Shown: positions 1 to 8,019, counted from the first letter of the stretch. The stretch: 64,000 nt of DNA from Thermostichus sp047462415 (GCF_047462415.1 NZ_JANSJE010000004.1:62001-126000), one strand, 5' to 3'. Notes: generated by a model not told the origin, from the letters alone. Made by a program: numbers and translations.

Positions 1-230
1 TTGCGCCGCAGCGGATAGCCCCCCAAGACCGTGCGATCCCGTTCATCCTGCAACGCCAAAAGCAACGGCTCTACCCCGCGCGGATCCCGAATCGTGCCCA
101 AGTACCAAGCGGCATAGTACCGCTCTTGCAGGTCATCCCCCTGCAGCCGGGCTATCGCCTGCTCCCAAGTGAGCTGTTGCGGCAGCACCGCCGTGTTGGA
201 TGCCATGCGAACCTTTGCAGAGCTGTTCAT
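1..230 (-). CDS. cpcE: CpcE-type phycocyanin bilin lyase subunit, N-terminal part (runs off the window)
   Basis: The reverse strand reads from an ATG at 230 to the window edge without a stop, giving 76 residues. They include ERYYAAWYLG and a DRT..GGYPLRRN block, the N-terminal HEAT-repeat signature of CpcE, which with CpcF attaches phycocyanobilin to the phycocyanin alpha subunit. The second copy at 34224-35051 has the same block (ERYYAAWWLG, GGYPLRRNAARALGKLG), so the two are paralogues. It begins 28 nt after the cpcD stop and is the fourth gene of operon I. A second in-frame ATG lies 8 codons in. Only the N-terminus is visible, so a CpcF or PecE role cannot be excluded. Confidence 0.8.
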   Translation of the reverse strand, partial: MNSSAKVRMASNTAVLPQQLTWEQAIARLQGDDLQERYYAAWYLGTIRDPRGVEPLLLALQDERDRTVLGGYPLRR

Positions 231-258
231 GACCCTTGGGCAACTCTGTCCGCAGCCC

Positions 259-528
259 TTACTCAGCAGCACCGTTGCCTTGGGCAGAGGCGGCATCGGT
301 TCCCGCCAGAGCGATGACCTGCACGATTTTGCCGCCCATTCGCAGAATGCGCTGCATCTCGGCAGACAGGCGGCTGTAGGGAACGGTGGTGCTCAGGGTG
401 CTGCGACGCACCTTGGCAGAGGTGGCCAGGGCATCCGGCGGGTTGAGCAGGCCAGTGTACTCAACTCTGTAAACCCGGCTGCCAGCTTCCGTCAGGGTTT
501 CAGGGCCGGTGGTGCTTTGACCAAACAT
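259..528 (-). CDS. cpcD: CpcD small rod-capping linker
   Basis: An 89-residue protein beginning MFGQSTTG and carrying the single CpcD-like domain: VYRVEYTGL near the start, TVPYSRLSAEMQRI in the middle and GGKIVQV towards the end. CpcD caps the distal end of phycocyanin rods and sets rod length. The start at 528 matches the MFGQ start of the family and has a purine-rich GGGGAAAG just upstream; an ATG or GTG further upstream in frame would add residues unlike the family. It lies 298 nt downstream of cpcA and 28 nt upstream of cpcE. The C-terminal tail after the domain (about 15 residues, Ala/Gly rich) is not typical. Confidence 0.9.
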   Translation of the reverse strand: MFGQSTTGPETLTEAGSRVYRVEYTGLLNPPDALATSAKVRRSTLSTTVPYSRLSAEMQRILRMGGKIVQVIALAGTDAASAQGNGAAE

Positions 529-826
529 CGCTTTCCCCAGATACCTATATTGGGTTTCGTCCAGAACACAGGCAGGAGCCACCCTTCACCCGACAAGCCA
601 TATCGGCTGCTTCTGCGGGCTGCTCCGCCCTGCCATGGGGCAATGCCCAGAACGATTAAGACAAAGAGCAGGCGACCAACCCATTCGGCTGAAGAGGAGC
701 CAAAATGCTGACTCAACCCGAAAACCGCGGGGCCAGACCCGCCTGCTCTGGAGAGACATACAACTGGAAGACGAAGAAAGAGATCGTCCACTCCCCACAA
801 GTGGGGATCTCTAGCCCTGGGATCCC
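529..826. other. cpcA-cpcD intercistronic region with hairpin
   Basis: No convincing gene. On the transcribed (minus) strand, a few bases after the cpcA stop, the sequence CCCCACTTGTGGGG (793-806) can fold as a 5-bp stem with a 4-nt loop. Stems at this place in cpc operons commonly lower linker expression relative to cpcBA, so an attenuation or processing role is inferred. The rest is ordinary-composition sequence with short ORFs lacking a recognisable product. Confidence 0.4.
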
Positions 827-1315
827 TTAGCTGAGGGCGTTGATGGCGTAGTCGAAGTAGATGGCCGCTTCGTTGGCCGCTTGGCCGCTCAGCATGCCCA
901 GAGCGCGGTTCTTCATGTACTGCAGAGCCACAATGTACCAGCTCGGAGAGAGGTTGAAGGAGCGGTTCACCTCCCGCAGCCCGGCTACCAAGTATTCATC
1001 GAGGGGGCCGGTGCCGCCCGCAACCAGAGAATAGGTGATGAAGCGGAGGTAGTAGCCAATATCGCGGGCACACTTGGCCTGAAACACATCGCCGTGGCCC
1101 ATTTCGCCCGGCTGGGTCAGGTAGGGGAAGCGCTTGAACACTTCCTGCACCGCTTCCCGCACCAGGGTTTGTTGGTTTTGGGTCAGGACACGGGCCGCCT
1201 CCAGGGAAGCAGCAGCACGCTGGTAACGGCCGTTGACCGCCTGCAGCTCGCTGGCATTGAGAAAACGCCCTTGATTGTCAGCGGAAGCAATCGCCTCAGT
1301 GATGACGGTTTTCAC
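827..1315 (-). CDS. cpcA: Phycocyanin-type alpha subunit (operon I)
   Basis: A 162-residue phycobiliprotein alpha subunit: globin-like fold, bilin cysteine Cys82 in AKCARD, GGTGPLDEY and the family C-terminus DYAINALS. It starts at GTG 1315, with AGGAG six bases upstream; no ATG fits the family N-terminus (KTVITEAIASAD). Features resembling phycoerythrin alpha are mixed in: FPYLTQPGEM, a VFQAKCARDI segment, ITYSLVAGGTGPLDE, and an RAL insertion where phycocyanin has NHGL. The second bilin cysteine of phycoerythrin alpha (near residue 139) is absent, so one bilin is expected. It follows cpcB by 141 nt. It is a divergent paralogue of the alpha subunit at 36227-36709. Confidence 0.9.
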   Translation of the reverse strand: MKTVITEAIASADNQGRFLNASELQAVNGRYQRAAASLEAARVLTQNQQTLVREAVQEVFKRFPYLTQPGEMGHGDVFQAKCARDIGYYLRFITYSLVAGGTGPLDEYLVAGLREVNRSFNLSPSWYIVALQYMKNRALGMLSGQAANEAAIYFDYAINALS

Positions 1316-1456
1316 CTTGCAACTCCTAAATTCATCGATTTGGTTGTTAACGAACGTTCTGCAGGAATGGCGGATTACGTCCCAACTTGAGGATCTCCAC
1401 CTACCCAATCAGAAAGATGGATTCAACAGGTCTGAAGAGGGACAACCCAGCCGTCC

Positions 1457-1975
1457 TCAGACGATGGCGGCAGCGGCTTTGTCGAAGTAGCTGGCCACCT
1501 CGCTTTGCAGCGCCGAGCAATCGCCAGGGGTGATGCCTTTCGGATCCATGATCTTGGCCAGGGCTTCTTTCTTCATGGCAGCGATACCATTGGCCACAGA
1601 AGTGGTGGGCACCCCCAGCGCAATGTAGGTTTCCCGCAGGCCGTTGAGGCAGCGATCTTCCAGCACCGAGCTATCCCCCGCCAGGGTGGCGTAGGTGATG
1701 TAGCGCAAGATGATCTCCATGTCCCGCAGGCAGGCGGCCATGCGACGGTTGGTGTAGGCATTGCCCCCAGGAGCGATCAGATCCGGCTCCTGGGCAAACA
1801 AAGACCGAGCTGCGTTGGTTACGATTTGGGCGGCGTTGCTGGTCATGCGGTTGACCGCATCCAGGCGCTTGTTGCCCTCTGCCACCAAAGCCGCCAGACG
1901 GTCGAAGTCTTGATCACTTAAAAAGGCGCCGCGTGCATCTGCCTGAGCGATCACCCGGGTAAAGGCGTCTTGCAT
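1457..1975 (-). CDS. cpcB: Phycocyanin beta subunit (operon I)
   Basis: A 172-residue beta subunit, the usual CpcB length. Bilin-binding cysteines are Cys82 (RRMAACLRDM) and Cys153 (ITPGDCSAL). Asn72, the residue methylated by CpcM in this family, is present (GGNAY). The start at ATG 1975 gives the family N-terminus MQDAFTRV and has AGAAGGAG seven bases upstream. It is the promoter-proximal gene of operon I and pairs with the alpha subunit below to form the (alpha-beta) building block of light-harvesting rods on the thylakoid surface. Confidence 0.95.
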   Translation of the reverse strand: MQDAFTRVIAQADARGAFLSDQDFDRLAALVAEGNKRLDAVNRMTSNAAQIVTNAARSLFAQEPDLIAPGGNAYTNRRMAACLRDMEIILRYITYATLAGDSSVLEDRCLNGLRETYIALGVPTTSVANGIAAMKKEALAKIMDPKGITPGDCSALQSEVASYFDKAAAAIV

Positions 1976-2174
1976 GATGGATCTCCTTCTGGTCTTTCCA
2001 AAAAGCGATGAGCGACTGGCTGAACCTCTCAAAAGCCGAATCCCAAGCTCTCTTGTGGGATCCCGTTTCCCCAAAAACCGGGGATCCTGTGGAGCAGATT
2101 ACCCCCACCGAAGCCCCAGATTTTGAGATAGGTCAAGAACTTCTGCGACCTTCAGACAGCCGAGCATCCAGGTC

Positions 2175-2220
2175 AATTTTATAGCGCGGGAGGGATGAGT
2201 GTTTTGTAAAGATTTACAAA
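2175..2220 (-). promoter_or_regulatory. Putative cpcB (operon I) promoter with perfect inverted repeat
   Basis: On the minus strand a TATAAAA (2183-2177) resembles a -10 element about 200 nt upstream of cpcB. Immediately upstream is the perfect inverted repeat TTTGTAAA-GA-TTTACAAA (2203-2220), 8-bp arms with a 2-nt spacer. The position, just beyond where a -35 element would lie, suits an activator or repressor site. No transcription start is known; this is inference from sequence. Confidence 0.45.
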
Positions 2221-2309
2221 TAAACCAACGCCGAGCTGCCTGCTCAGCCGCCGATCTCCTGTCTCTGATGGGGCCGCGGGCGGGCAATGGGTCGGCGAGG
2301 ATGCGGATA

Positions 2310-2352
2310 AAATGTAAACATTTGTTTCAGTCGTAAGGTAAACATTCGTTTC
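2310..2352. promoter_or_regulatory. Tandem GTAAACATTyGTTTC operator-like repeats
   Basis: Two 15-bp direct repeats, GTAAACATTTGTTTC (2314-2328) and GTAAACATTCGTTTC (2338-2352), differ at one base and start 24 nt apart, slightly over two helical turns. The first overlaps the inverted repeat AAATGT-AA-ACATTT (2310-2323). They lie between the trpA stop and the cpcB promoter-like sequence and share the TGTAAA/TTTACA core with the inverted repeat at 2203-2220. They do not match the RcaC L-box or the NtcA consensus. Confidence 0.4.
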
Positions 2353-2386
2353 CCTTGTTTTGAGCTAGCGGCAAAGCCATCGGCTG

Positions 2387-3202
2387 TCAATGTTGTGGGG
2401 TGCTTATCCCCTGCAGGGCAGCCTTGAGATCCCGGCAGAAGTGGGCGATTTGCTGTAGCCCTTGGGCGGGGGTGGGGGCTTTGGCCAGCCGTTGCACGAA
2501 GGCACTGCCCACGATGGCGGCATCGGCTCCCCAACGGGCGATCTGGCTGGCCTGGTCGGGGGTGGAGATGCCGAAGCCCACCCCGATCGGCAGGGAGGTG
2601 TATTGGCGCAACTGCTGCAGCAAGGCCGGGATCCGCTGCTCCAGGGTGGCCCGTTCGCCGGTGACGCCGGTGGTGCTGACCAGGTAGATAAAGCCGCTGG
2701 ACTGTTGGGCAATACGGCGCATCCGCTCCGCGGGGCTGGTGGGGGCCACCAGTAAAATGAGGTCGATCCCCTCTGCCTGCGTTGCTTCCCGCAGGGATCC
2801 GGCCTCTTCCAGGGGCAGGTCGGGGACGACTAAGCCAGCACAGCTGGCCCGGCGCAGTTGCTGTACAAAGGTGGGGAGGCCGAGCTGGTGGATAGGGTTG
2901 TAGTAGGTGAAGAGGATGAGGGGAGCCTGCAGGGAGAGGCACCTCAAGCCCTGCAATATGGCACCCAAGGTAACACCCCGCCTGAGGGCGCGGGCAGCTG
3001 CTGCTTGGATCACCGGCCCATCGGCCAGGGGATCCGAGTAGGGCACCCCTAACTCGATGAGATCGGCGCCGTGTTGATCCAAAACTTGCAGGGCTTCAAA
3101 GGTGGTTTCCAGGTCGGGATCCCCGGCGGTGAGGTAGGGGATGAGGGCGGCTTCGCCGCGGCTGCGCAGCGCCTGGAAACACGCGGTGATCCGGCTGGGC
3201 AT
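2387..3202 (-). CDS. trpA: Tryptophan synthase alpha subunit
   Basis: A 271-residue TIM-barrel enzyme that cleaves indole-3-glycerol phosphate to indole and glyceraldehyde-3-phosphate; indole is channelled to TrpB. Catalytic Glu50 and Asp61 are in ELGVPYSDPLADG, the characteristic TAGDPD is near residue 25, and phosphate-binding loops FGISTPDQA and GADAAIVGSA are towards the end. I chose ATG 3202 (MPSRITACFQAL) because it matches family N-termini; an upstream in-frame ATG at 3244 would add 14 residues of low similarity. No trpB is adjacent. Confidence 0.95.
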   Translation of the reverse strand: MPSRITACFQALRSRGEAALIPYLTAGDPDLETTFEALQVLDQHGADLIELGVPYSDPLADGPVIQAAAARALRRGVTLGAILQGLRCLSLQAPLILFTYYNPIHQLGLPTFVQQLRRASCAGLVVPDLPLEEAGSLREATQAEGIDLILLVAPTSPAERMRRIAQQSSGFIYLVSTTGVTGERATLEQRIPALLQQLRQYTSLPIGVGFGISTPDQASQIARWGADAAIVGSAFVQRLAKAPTPAQGLQQIAHFCRDLKAALQGISTPQH

Positions 3203-3271
3203 GGGATCCGTCCGAGCTGAGGAGATGGAGAGAGTTGAGAGCATCCCCCACTGTAGCGCTTGCCGGGATCC

Positions 3272-4672
3272 CTAGGGGAGAGGCACAAAGTCGTAGCCCG
3301 TGCCGGAGCGGTTGCCCCGTTCAATGCGCACCAGCACGTTGGGGGCATCGCGGTCGCCGGAGGGCAAAAAGCGCACCTCCCCGGAAGCGCCGTCTGGCAA
3401 GCGGAAGTTGGAGTCGCCGAGGGCAGTGAGAATGCCGCTGCGGCTGGGGGATCCCTGCCGAATAGCCTGGAGAAGAACACGGGTGGCGTCGTAGGCCAGG
3501 GCGGTGCGCCAACTCACCTGCCCTCCCCACATCTGGGCTGCCTTCTGGGCAAAGCCGCGGCTGCGGGGAAGATCGGGATGCCAGGGCACCGCCACCACCA
3601 TGCCCTCCACCGCTGCTCCCCCTTCCTTGAGGGTGGTGAGGCTGAAGAGCACATCCCCCCCCACCAGGGCAAGGGGTTGGCCGAGGAGGGCGTTCTGGCG
3701 GGCAACGGCCAGCGCTTGTTCGGCTACGGAAGCCGTGGGTGCCAAGAAAGCCGCCTGGGATCCCTGCTCCAGTGCTCTCCGGAGGCTGGCCTGGGGGTTG
3801 AAATCGGCGGCTGTTAGGTCGAAGGTGGCCAGCACAATCCCCCCTTCGCTGGTCAGGGTGGAGGCAAAGGCGTCGCGCAGGCTGGTGCTGTAGGCGCTGT
3901 TGGGGTTGTAGAAGATGGCCACCCTCTGCAGGCGCAGCTTGTTAAGGACATAGCGGGCCAGTTGCGTGCCAGCAATCTGGTCGGAGGGGACGGTGCGAAA
4001 GATGGCGTTCCCCAGCAGGCTGATGCGGGTGCTGGTAGAGGTGGAGGAGATCATGGCCAGGCCGGCAGACTGATAGATCTCAGCCGCCGCCAAGGTAGCA
4101 TCGCTGGCGTTGTGGCCGATCACCCCCAAAATCTCAGGCTGGCCCACCAGCGCTTTGGCCACTGCCGCCGCTCGCTCCGGGTTATCACCGTCGTCGGCAA
4201 TCACCACCCGCAGCAGCCGCCCCCCAAGGCCCCCCTGTTGGAAAAGCTCCTCTTGGGCCTGGGCCACGCCCCGCAGCGTCTCTTTGGCGCGGTTGGGGTT
4301 GCTGGAGATGGGCACCACCACGGCCAAGCTCAAGGGGTTGCCCTGTTGCCGGGCGCGGGCGTTGTTCAAAAAAATGCGCGCTTCCGGGTCGTTGCGGTTG
4401 TTCTGCAGCCCCATCTCCAAGAGCGGGATCGCCGCCCTGAAATTGCCCTGGCGGATGAGCTCTGCGGCAGCCACGGCGGCGGGGCTGCTATCGGCAAAGA
4501 GGGTGCGCTCGCCGCTGGTTAAGAGCAGATCCTGGGCCCTACTGCCCAACCCTGGCAGCGAGATCCCTGGCGGCCAGCGAAGGTAGCCCGCCCGCCAAGC
4601 GCGATGACCGCCCCAGAGGAGCAGGAGCCCCAGAGCAATGTAGACGATGGGTGGCGGAGACTTGGCAACCAT
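3272..4672 (-). CDS. Membrane-anchored periplasmic-binding-fold (Leu/Ile/Val-type) receptor protein
   Basis: About 466 residues. An N-terminal hydrophobic segment (IVYIALGLLLLWGG) anchors it. A short Ala-rich helical stretch follows with a TPR-like pattern (AAAELIRQGNFRAAIPLLEMGL...NDPEARIFLNNA), then a long domain of the ABC branched-chain-amino-acid binding-protein type: SLAVVVPISSNP, GVIGHNASDATLAAAEIYQSAGLAMIS, FRTVPSDQIAG, and LAYDATRVLLQAI. No permease or ATPase gene is adjacent, so it may act as a sensor-like binding protein rather than in transport. Start ATG 4672 places the anchor at the N-terminus; an upstream start at 4726 is possible. The ligand is unknown. Confidence 0.75.
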   Translation of the reverse strand: MVAKSPPPIVYIALGLLLLWGGHRAWRAGYLRWPPGISLPGLGSRAQDLLLTSGERTLFADSSPAAVAAAELIRQGNFRAAIPLLEMGLQNNRNDPEARIFLNNARARQQGNPLSLAVVVPISSNPNRAKETLRGVAQAQEELFQQGGLGGRLLRVVIADDGDNPERAAAVAKALVGQPEILGVIGHNASDATLAAAEIYQSAGLAMISSTSTSTRISLLGNAIFRTVPSDQIAGTQLARYVLNKLRLQRVAIFYNPNSAYSTSLRDAFASTLTSEGGIVLATFDLTAADFNPQASLRRALEQGSQAAFLAPTASVAEQALAVARQNALLGQPLALVGGDVLFSLTTLKEGGAAVEGMVVAVPWHPDLPRSRGFAQKAAQMWGGQVSWRTALAYDATRVLLQAIRQGSPSRSGILTALGDSNFRLPDGASGEVRFLPSGDRDAPNVLVRIERGNRSGTGYDFVPLP

Positions 4673-5020
4673 GGGCCCTAAAGAAGAGAACAACAGCAGA
4701 ATCCGGGCAGCAGGGGTACTGCTCACACCTTCAGGAAGCTCCTGGAACCCCCCTCTTCAAGGATCTTCAAGAGCTTTCTTGAAGCATACCTGAAGGATCG
4801 GGCCGGTAGGAAGGGCTGTTGCGGTATTGGCGCTCCAGGTGCTCCACAATGGAGACAGGAACAGAGGGGGTTGCCGAGGCTCTTCTGGGTGTACGCTGGG
4901 GCTCAGTCTCCCGGTTAGCCTGCAGAGATGGGGCCCAAACCCCTGCAGCGATCGCAAAAGGACGATAGCGGCGGCGTCAAGCAATGCGACATCGGGGCAA
5001 GACGCTGGCTTTCCCTTCCC
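4673..5020. other. Divergent intergenic region
   Basis: About 350 nt between two divergent genes. It presumably holds both promoters, but I see no clear -35/-10 pair. It contains a copy of the classical HIP1 octamer GCGATCGC (4948-4955), which is rare in this window compared with GGGATCCC. No RNA gene was recognised. Confidence 0.3.
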
Positions 5021-5833
5021 ATGATAGAGGTTGTCGAAAACCCTTTGCCTCAGGATCCGCTCGAGCAAGCCCTGTGGGACTGGCACCGGGGCCAGGCCAG
5101 GGGATCCCTGCGCTTGCACGCCTACAGCGCCGAGGGGATCCCACTGGCGGAAGAGCCCCAGGTGGTCTCGCCGGAGGTGTTCTTCACCCAGGAGCTGCCG
5201 GAAGTGGAGGCCCTGGCTTTGGATCTGTGTCGCGGTCGGGTGTTGGACATCGGCGCTGGCACAGGCCGCCACAGCCTGCTGCTGCAGGAGGAGGGGTTGG
5301 CCGTGGCCGCCCTGGATCGCTCCCCCGTGGCTCTGCAGATCATGGCCGAACGGGGGGTGCGCTGCCGCATTGCCGCCGACCTGTTCTCCTGGGAGGGGCC
5401 GGAGGAGCCCTTCGATACGCTGCTGCTGCTGATGAACGGCGTCGGCCTGGTGGGATCCCTGGCGGGATTGGAGCGTTTTTTAACCTTGGCCCGCCACTGG
5501 GTTCAGCCCACCGGCCAGTTGCTTGTGGATTCCACCGATCTAAGCGACCTCAGGGAAGATGGCGGCTCGGCGGATCTGCCGCAGGTAGAAAGTTCAGCCG
5601 ATTCTGAAGCCGAGGATTGGGAGAAGGGGAAGGACTTGAAAGCGGCGGGCGAGGCAAAAGCCAAGGTGGTGAACTTTGTGGCCGAGTACAACGGGCAGCG
5701 CGGGGATCCCTTTCCCTGGCTGTTTGTGGATCCGGAGACTCTGCTGCGCTATGCCCACGCCCACGGCTGGCAGGGACAAATTCTCTACCAAGAGCCGGAG
5801 GGAGCCTTTCTGGCACGGCTTGCGCCTCTCTAA
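5021..5833 (+). CDS. Class I SAM-dependent methyltransferase
   Basis: A 270-residue protein with the SAM-binding motif I VLDIGAGTGRHSLLLQ, an acidic residue at the end of strand beta-2 (VAALDRSP) and a motif-IV-like LLLLMNGVGL. The second half has a Glu/Lys-rich insertion (about residues 180-210) before a C-terminal FLARLAPL. The substrate cannot be told from sequence; small-molecule methyltransferases of this type are common in cyanobacteria. Start ATG 5021 follows weak upstream sequence (no clear Shine-Dalgarno). It converges with the ABC ATPase gene, whose stop is 10 nt away. Confidence 0.75.
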   Translation: MIEVVENPLPQDPLEQALWDWHRGQARGSLRLHAYSAEGIPLAEEPQVVSPEVFFTQELPEVEALALDLCRGRVLDIGAGTGRHSLLLQEEGLAVAALDRSPVALQIMAERGVRCRIAADLFSWEGPEEPFDTLLLLMNGVGLVGSLAGLERFLTLARHWVQPTGQLLVDSTDLSDLREDGGSADLPQVESSADSEAEDWEKGKDLKAAGEAKAKVVNFVAEYNGQRGDPFPWLFVDPETLLRYAHAHGWQGQILYQEPEGAFLARLAPL

Positions 5834-5843
5834 GCGTAGCCCC

Positions 5844-6632
5844 TTAGTGGGAAAGGATCTGCGACAAAAAAAGGCGGGAACGCTCTTCCTTGGGGTTGCT
5901 GAAAAACTCCTGGGGGGTGTTTTCTTCCACGATCTTGCCGCGGTCGAAGAAAATAATTCGATCCGCCACCTCGCGGGCAAAGCCCATTTCGTGGGTTACA
6001 CACACCATGGTCATGCCCGAGCGGGCCAGCTCCCGCATCACGTCCAGCACCTCTTTGATCATCTCCGGATCCAACGCCGAGGTCGGCTCATCAAAAAGCA
6101 TCACCGCCGGATTCATGGCCAAGGCGCGGGCAATGGCCACCCGCTGCTGCTGCCCCCCCGAAAGTTGACCAGGATACTTTTCCGCTTGCTCAGCGATTCC
6201 CACCCGCCTGAGCAGCTCCATGGCCCGTTCAACTGCCTCGGCCTTTTTCATTTTCTTCACATGAATCGGGCCGAGGGTTACATTCTGCAAGACCGTGAGA
6301 TGGGGAAACAGGTTGAACTGCTGGAAAACCATGCCCACTTCGCGGCGAATGGCGTCGATGTTGCGCAGGTCACTGGTCAACTCAATGCCATCTACCACAA
6401 TGCGTCCTCTCTGGTGTTCTTCTAAGCGGTTCAGGGTGCGAATAAACGTCGATTTGCCCGAACCTGAAGGCCCACAGACCACCACCACCTCGCCGCGACG
6501 GATGCGGGTGGTAATGCCCTTGAGGACGTGGAACTCGCCGTACCATTTGTGAACATCTTCACATTGGATGATGTCGGTGCCGGCTGAGGTTGGCAGGGAG
6601 GGTGAAGACATCATGCGCGGGGATCCTTTCAT
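5844..6632 (-). CDS. bztD: Amino-acid ABC transporter ATPase (GlnQ/BztD/BgtA type)
   Basis: A 262-residue ABC ATPase with Walker A GPSGSGKS (about 54-61), Q-loop FQQFNLFPHLTV, signature LSGGQQQR, Walker B VMLFDEPTSALD and switch His in VTHEMGFA. It is closest in pattern to ATPases of polar and general L-amino-acid importers. The partner binding protein and two permeases lie divergently at 6898-10383, as in bztABCD/aapJQMP or cyanobacterial natFGH-bgtA systems. An internal ATG at 6614, preceded by AAAGGA, is an alternative start. Confidence 0.92.
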   Translation of the reverse strand: MKGSPRMMSSPSLPTSAGTDIIQCEDVHKWYGEFHVLKGITTRIRRGEVVVVCGPSGSGKSTFIRTLNRLEEHQRGRIVVDGIELTSDLRNIDAIRREVGMVFQQFNLFPHLTVLQNVTLGPIHVKKMKKAEAVERAMELLRRVGIAEQAEKYPGQLSGGQQQRVAIARALAMNPAVMLFDEPTSALDPEMIKEVLDVMRELARSGMTMVCVTHEMGFAREVADRIIFFDRGKIVEENTPQEFFSNPKEERSRLFLSQILSH

Positions 6633-6841
6633 GGGCGGATAAATCCCTTTTATTTCATCAAAGCAAGCATGGGTACCATGGCAGAACCGGCTGAGCTATA
6701 ACCGTAGCCTACATAACATTTCTCTACGCCCTGACATGTAAGGCTTTGAGAAAATCATTGACGCCTCTGGCGAACCATTCTATGGGGTGTGGCAGGAGTG
6801 CGACGCCATTGGCCTGGCGAACAAGTAGATCCACCAGGTAG

Positions 6842-6853
6842 ATCCACGTGGAT
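6842..6853. promoter_or_regulatory. 12-bp palindrome in the divergent amino-acid transporter promoter region
   Basis: ATCCACGTGGAT is a perfect 12-bp palindrome about 45 nt before the binding-protein start. It overlaps the second of two GTAGATCCAC direct repeats (6825-6834 and 6838-6847). It could be an operator for one or both divergent transcripts. A canonical NtcA site (GTA-N8-TAC) was looked for and not found. Confidence 0.35.
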
Positions 6854-6897
6854 ACGGACTACTGAAGATTACGAAGGATTGACATTGAGGTCATTCT

Positions 6898-7935
6898 ATG
6901 AGCTGGATGAAGCATTTGAACGGATTGGCCCCCTTGGCCGGGGCATTGGTTCTGTCGGTGGGCCTGCAGTCGCTCCCCGCTTGGGCACAACTGGGGCCGC
7001 TCACCAACCGCATCAAGGCGCGGGGCGAGCTAATCTGTGGCGTAAACAACCAACTGCCCGGATTTGGCAACCTGGATGACCAAGGCAAGTATGTCGGCTT
7101 CGACATCGACATCTGCCGCGCCGTAGCGGCTGCTCTGTTCGGGGATCCCGACAAGATCCAATTCGTTTACCTGACGGCGGCCAATCGCCAATCGGCCATT
7201 CAGGCAGGGGAAGTGGATATCATCAGCCGCAACACCACCTGGACGCTGACGCGGGATCGGGAGTGGGCGGTAACTTTTGGCCCCACCACCTACTACGACG
7301 GCCAAGGGTTTTTGGTGCGGAAAAGTCTGGGTGTACAGAAGCTGGAGGATCTGAACGGGGCCACCATCTGTGTGATTGCCGGCACCACCACCGAGCTGAA
7401 CCTGGCGGATACGTTCCGGGCCCGCGGCATCGCCTTCACACCGGTGACCTTCGACGGCGATGATTCCTCTTTTAACGCTTACGAAGAAGGCCGCTGCGAC
7501 GCCATCACCAGCGACCAAAGCGCTCTGATCTCCCGCCGCGCCAGTTTGGCTGCTCCCGACGACCATGTGATCTTGCCGGAGGTGATCTCCAAAGAGCCGT
7601 TGGGGCCTCTGGTTCCTCACGGCGACGAGAGCTTCTCTGATATTGTGAACTGGACGGTCTACGCCCTCTTCTACGCGGAAGAAAAAGGGATCACCAGCGC
7701 CAATGTGGAAGAGTTCCTCAAATCGGAGGATCCCGACATTCGCCGCTTCTTGGGCCAGGAGGGCAACCTGGGAGAGCTGCTGGGCCTGCAGCCGGATTGG
7801 GTGGTCAAGGTCATCAAGGCGGTGGGCAACTACGGCGAGATTTTCGACCGGCACTTGACGCCCTTGGGGGTGGCTCGGGGCTTGAACCGGCCCTACACCC
7901 AGGGTGGGATCCAGTACGCGCCGCCTTTCCGCTAA
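6898..7935 (+). CDS. bztA: Amino-acid ABC transporter periplasmic binding protein
   Basis: A 345-residue family-3 solute-binding protein. A signal peptide covers roughly residues 1-30, with likely cleavage after AWA. The mature protein has RIKARGELICGVN, GFDIDICRAVAAALFGD, and VISRNTTWTLTRDREW-like lobe-1 features typical of BztA/AapJ/NatF receptors. Start ATG 6898 has GAGG nine bases upstream. It delivers polar or acidic amino acids to the permeases encoded directly downstream. Confidence 0.9.
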   Translation: MSWMKHLNGLAPLAGALVLSVGLQSLPAWAQLGPLTNRIKARGELICGVNNQLPGFGNLDDQGKYVGFDIDICRAVAAALFGDPDKIQFVYLTAANRQSAIQAGEVDIISRNTTWTLTRDREWAVTFGPTTYYDGQGFLVRKSLGVQKLEDLNGATICVIAGTTTELNLADTFRARGIAFTPVTFDGDDSSFNAYEEGRCDAITSDQSALISRRASLAAPDDHVILPEVISKEPLGPLVPHGDESFSDIVNWTVYALFYAEEKGITSANVEEFLKSEDPDIRRFLGQEGNLGELLGLQPDWVVKVIKAVGNYGEIFDRHLTPLGVARGLNRPYTQGGIQYAPPFR

Positions 7936-8019
7936 TCGGAAATCCGGGAGCCGTCGCCCCAGGGATCCCACTTGGTCAGGGATCCCTGGCCCTCTATCTT
8001 GGACTTTCGCTCGCGCCTC

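Noticed and set aside
492..800. Small membrane protein gene between cpcA and cpcD
   Set aside because: The ORF overlaps the cpcD start, has no ribosome site and no family likeness.
6633..6897. NtcA site (GTA-N8-TAC) in the amino-acid transporter control region
   Set aside because: Candidate half-sites have the wrong spacing.
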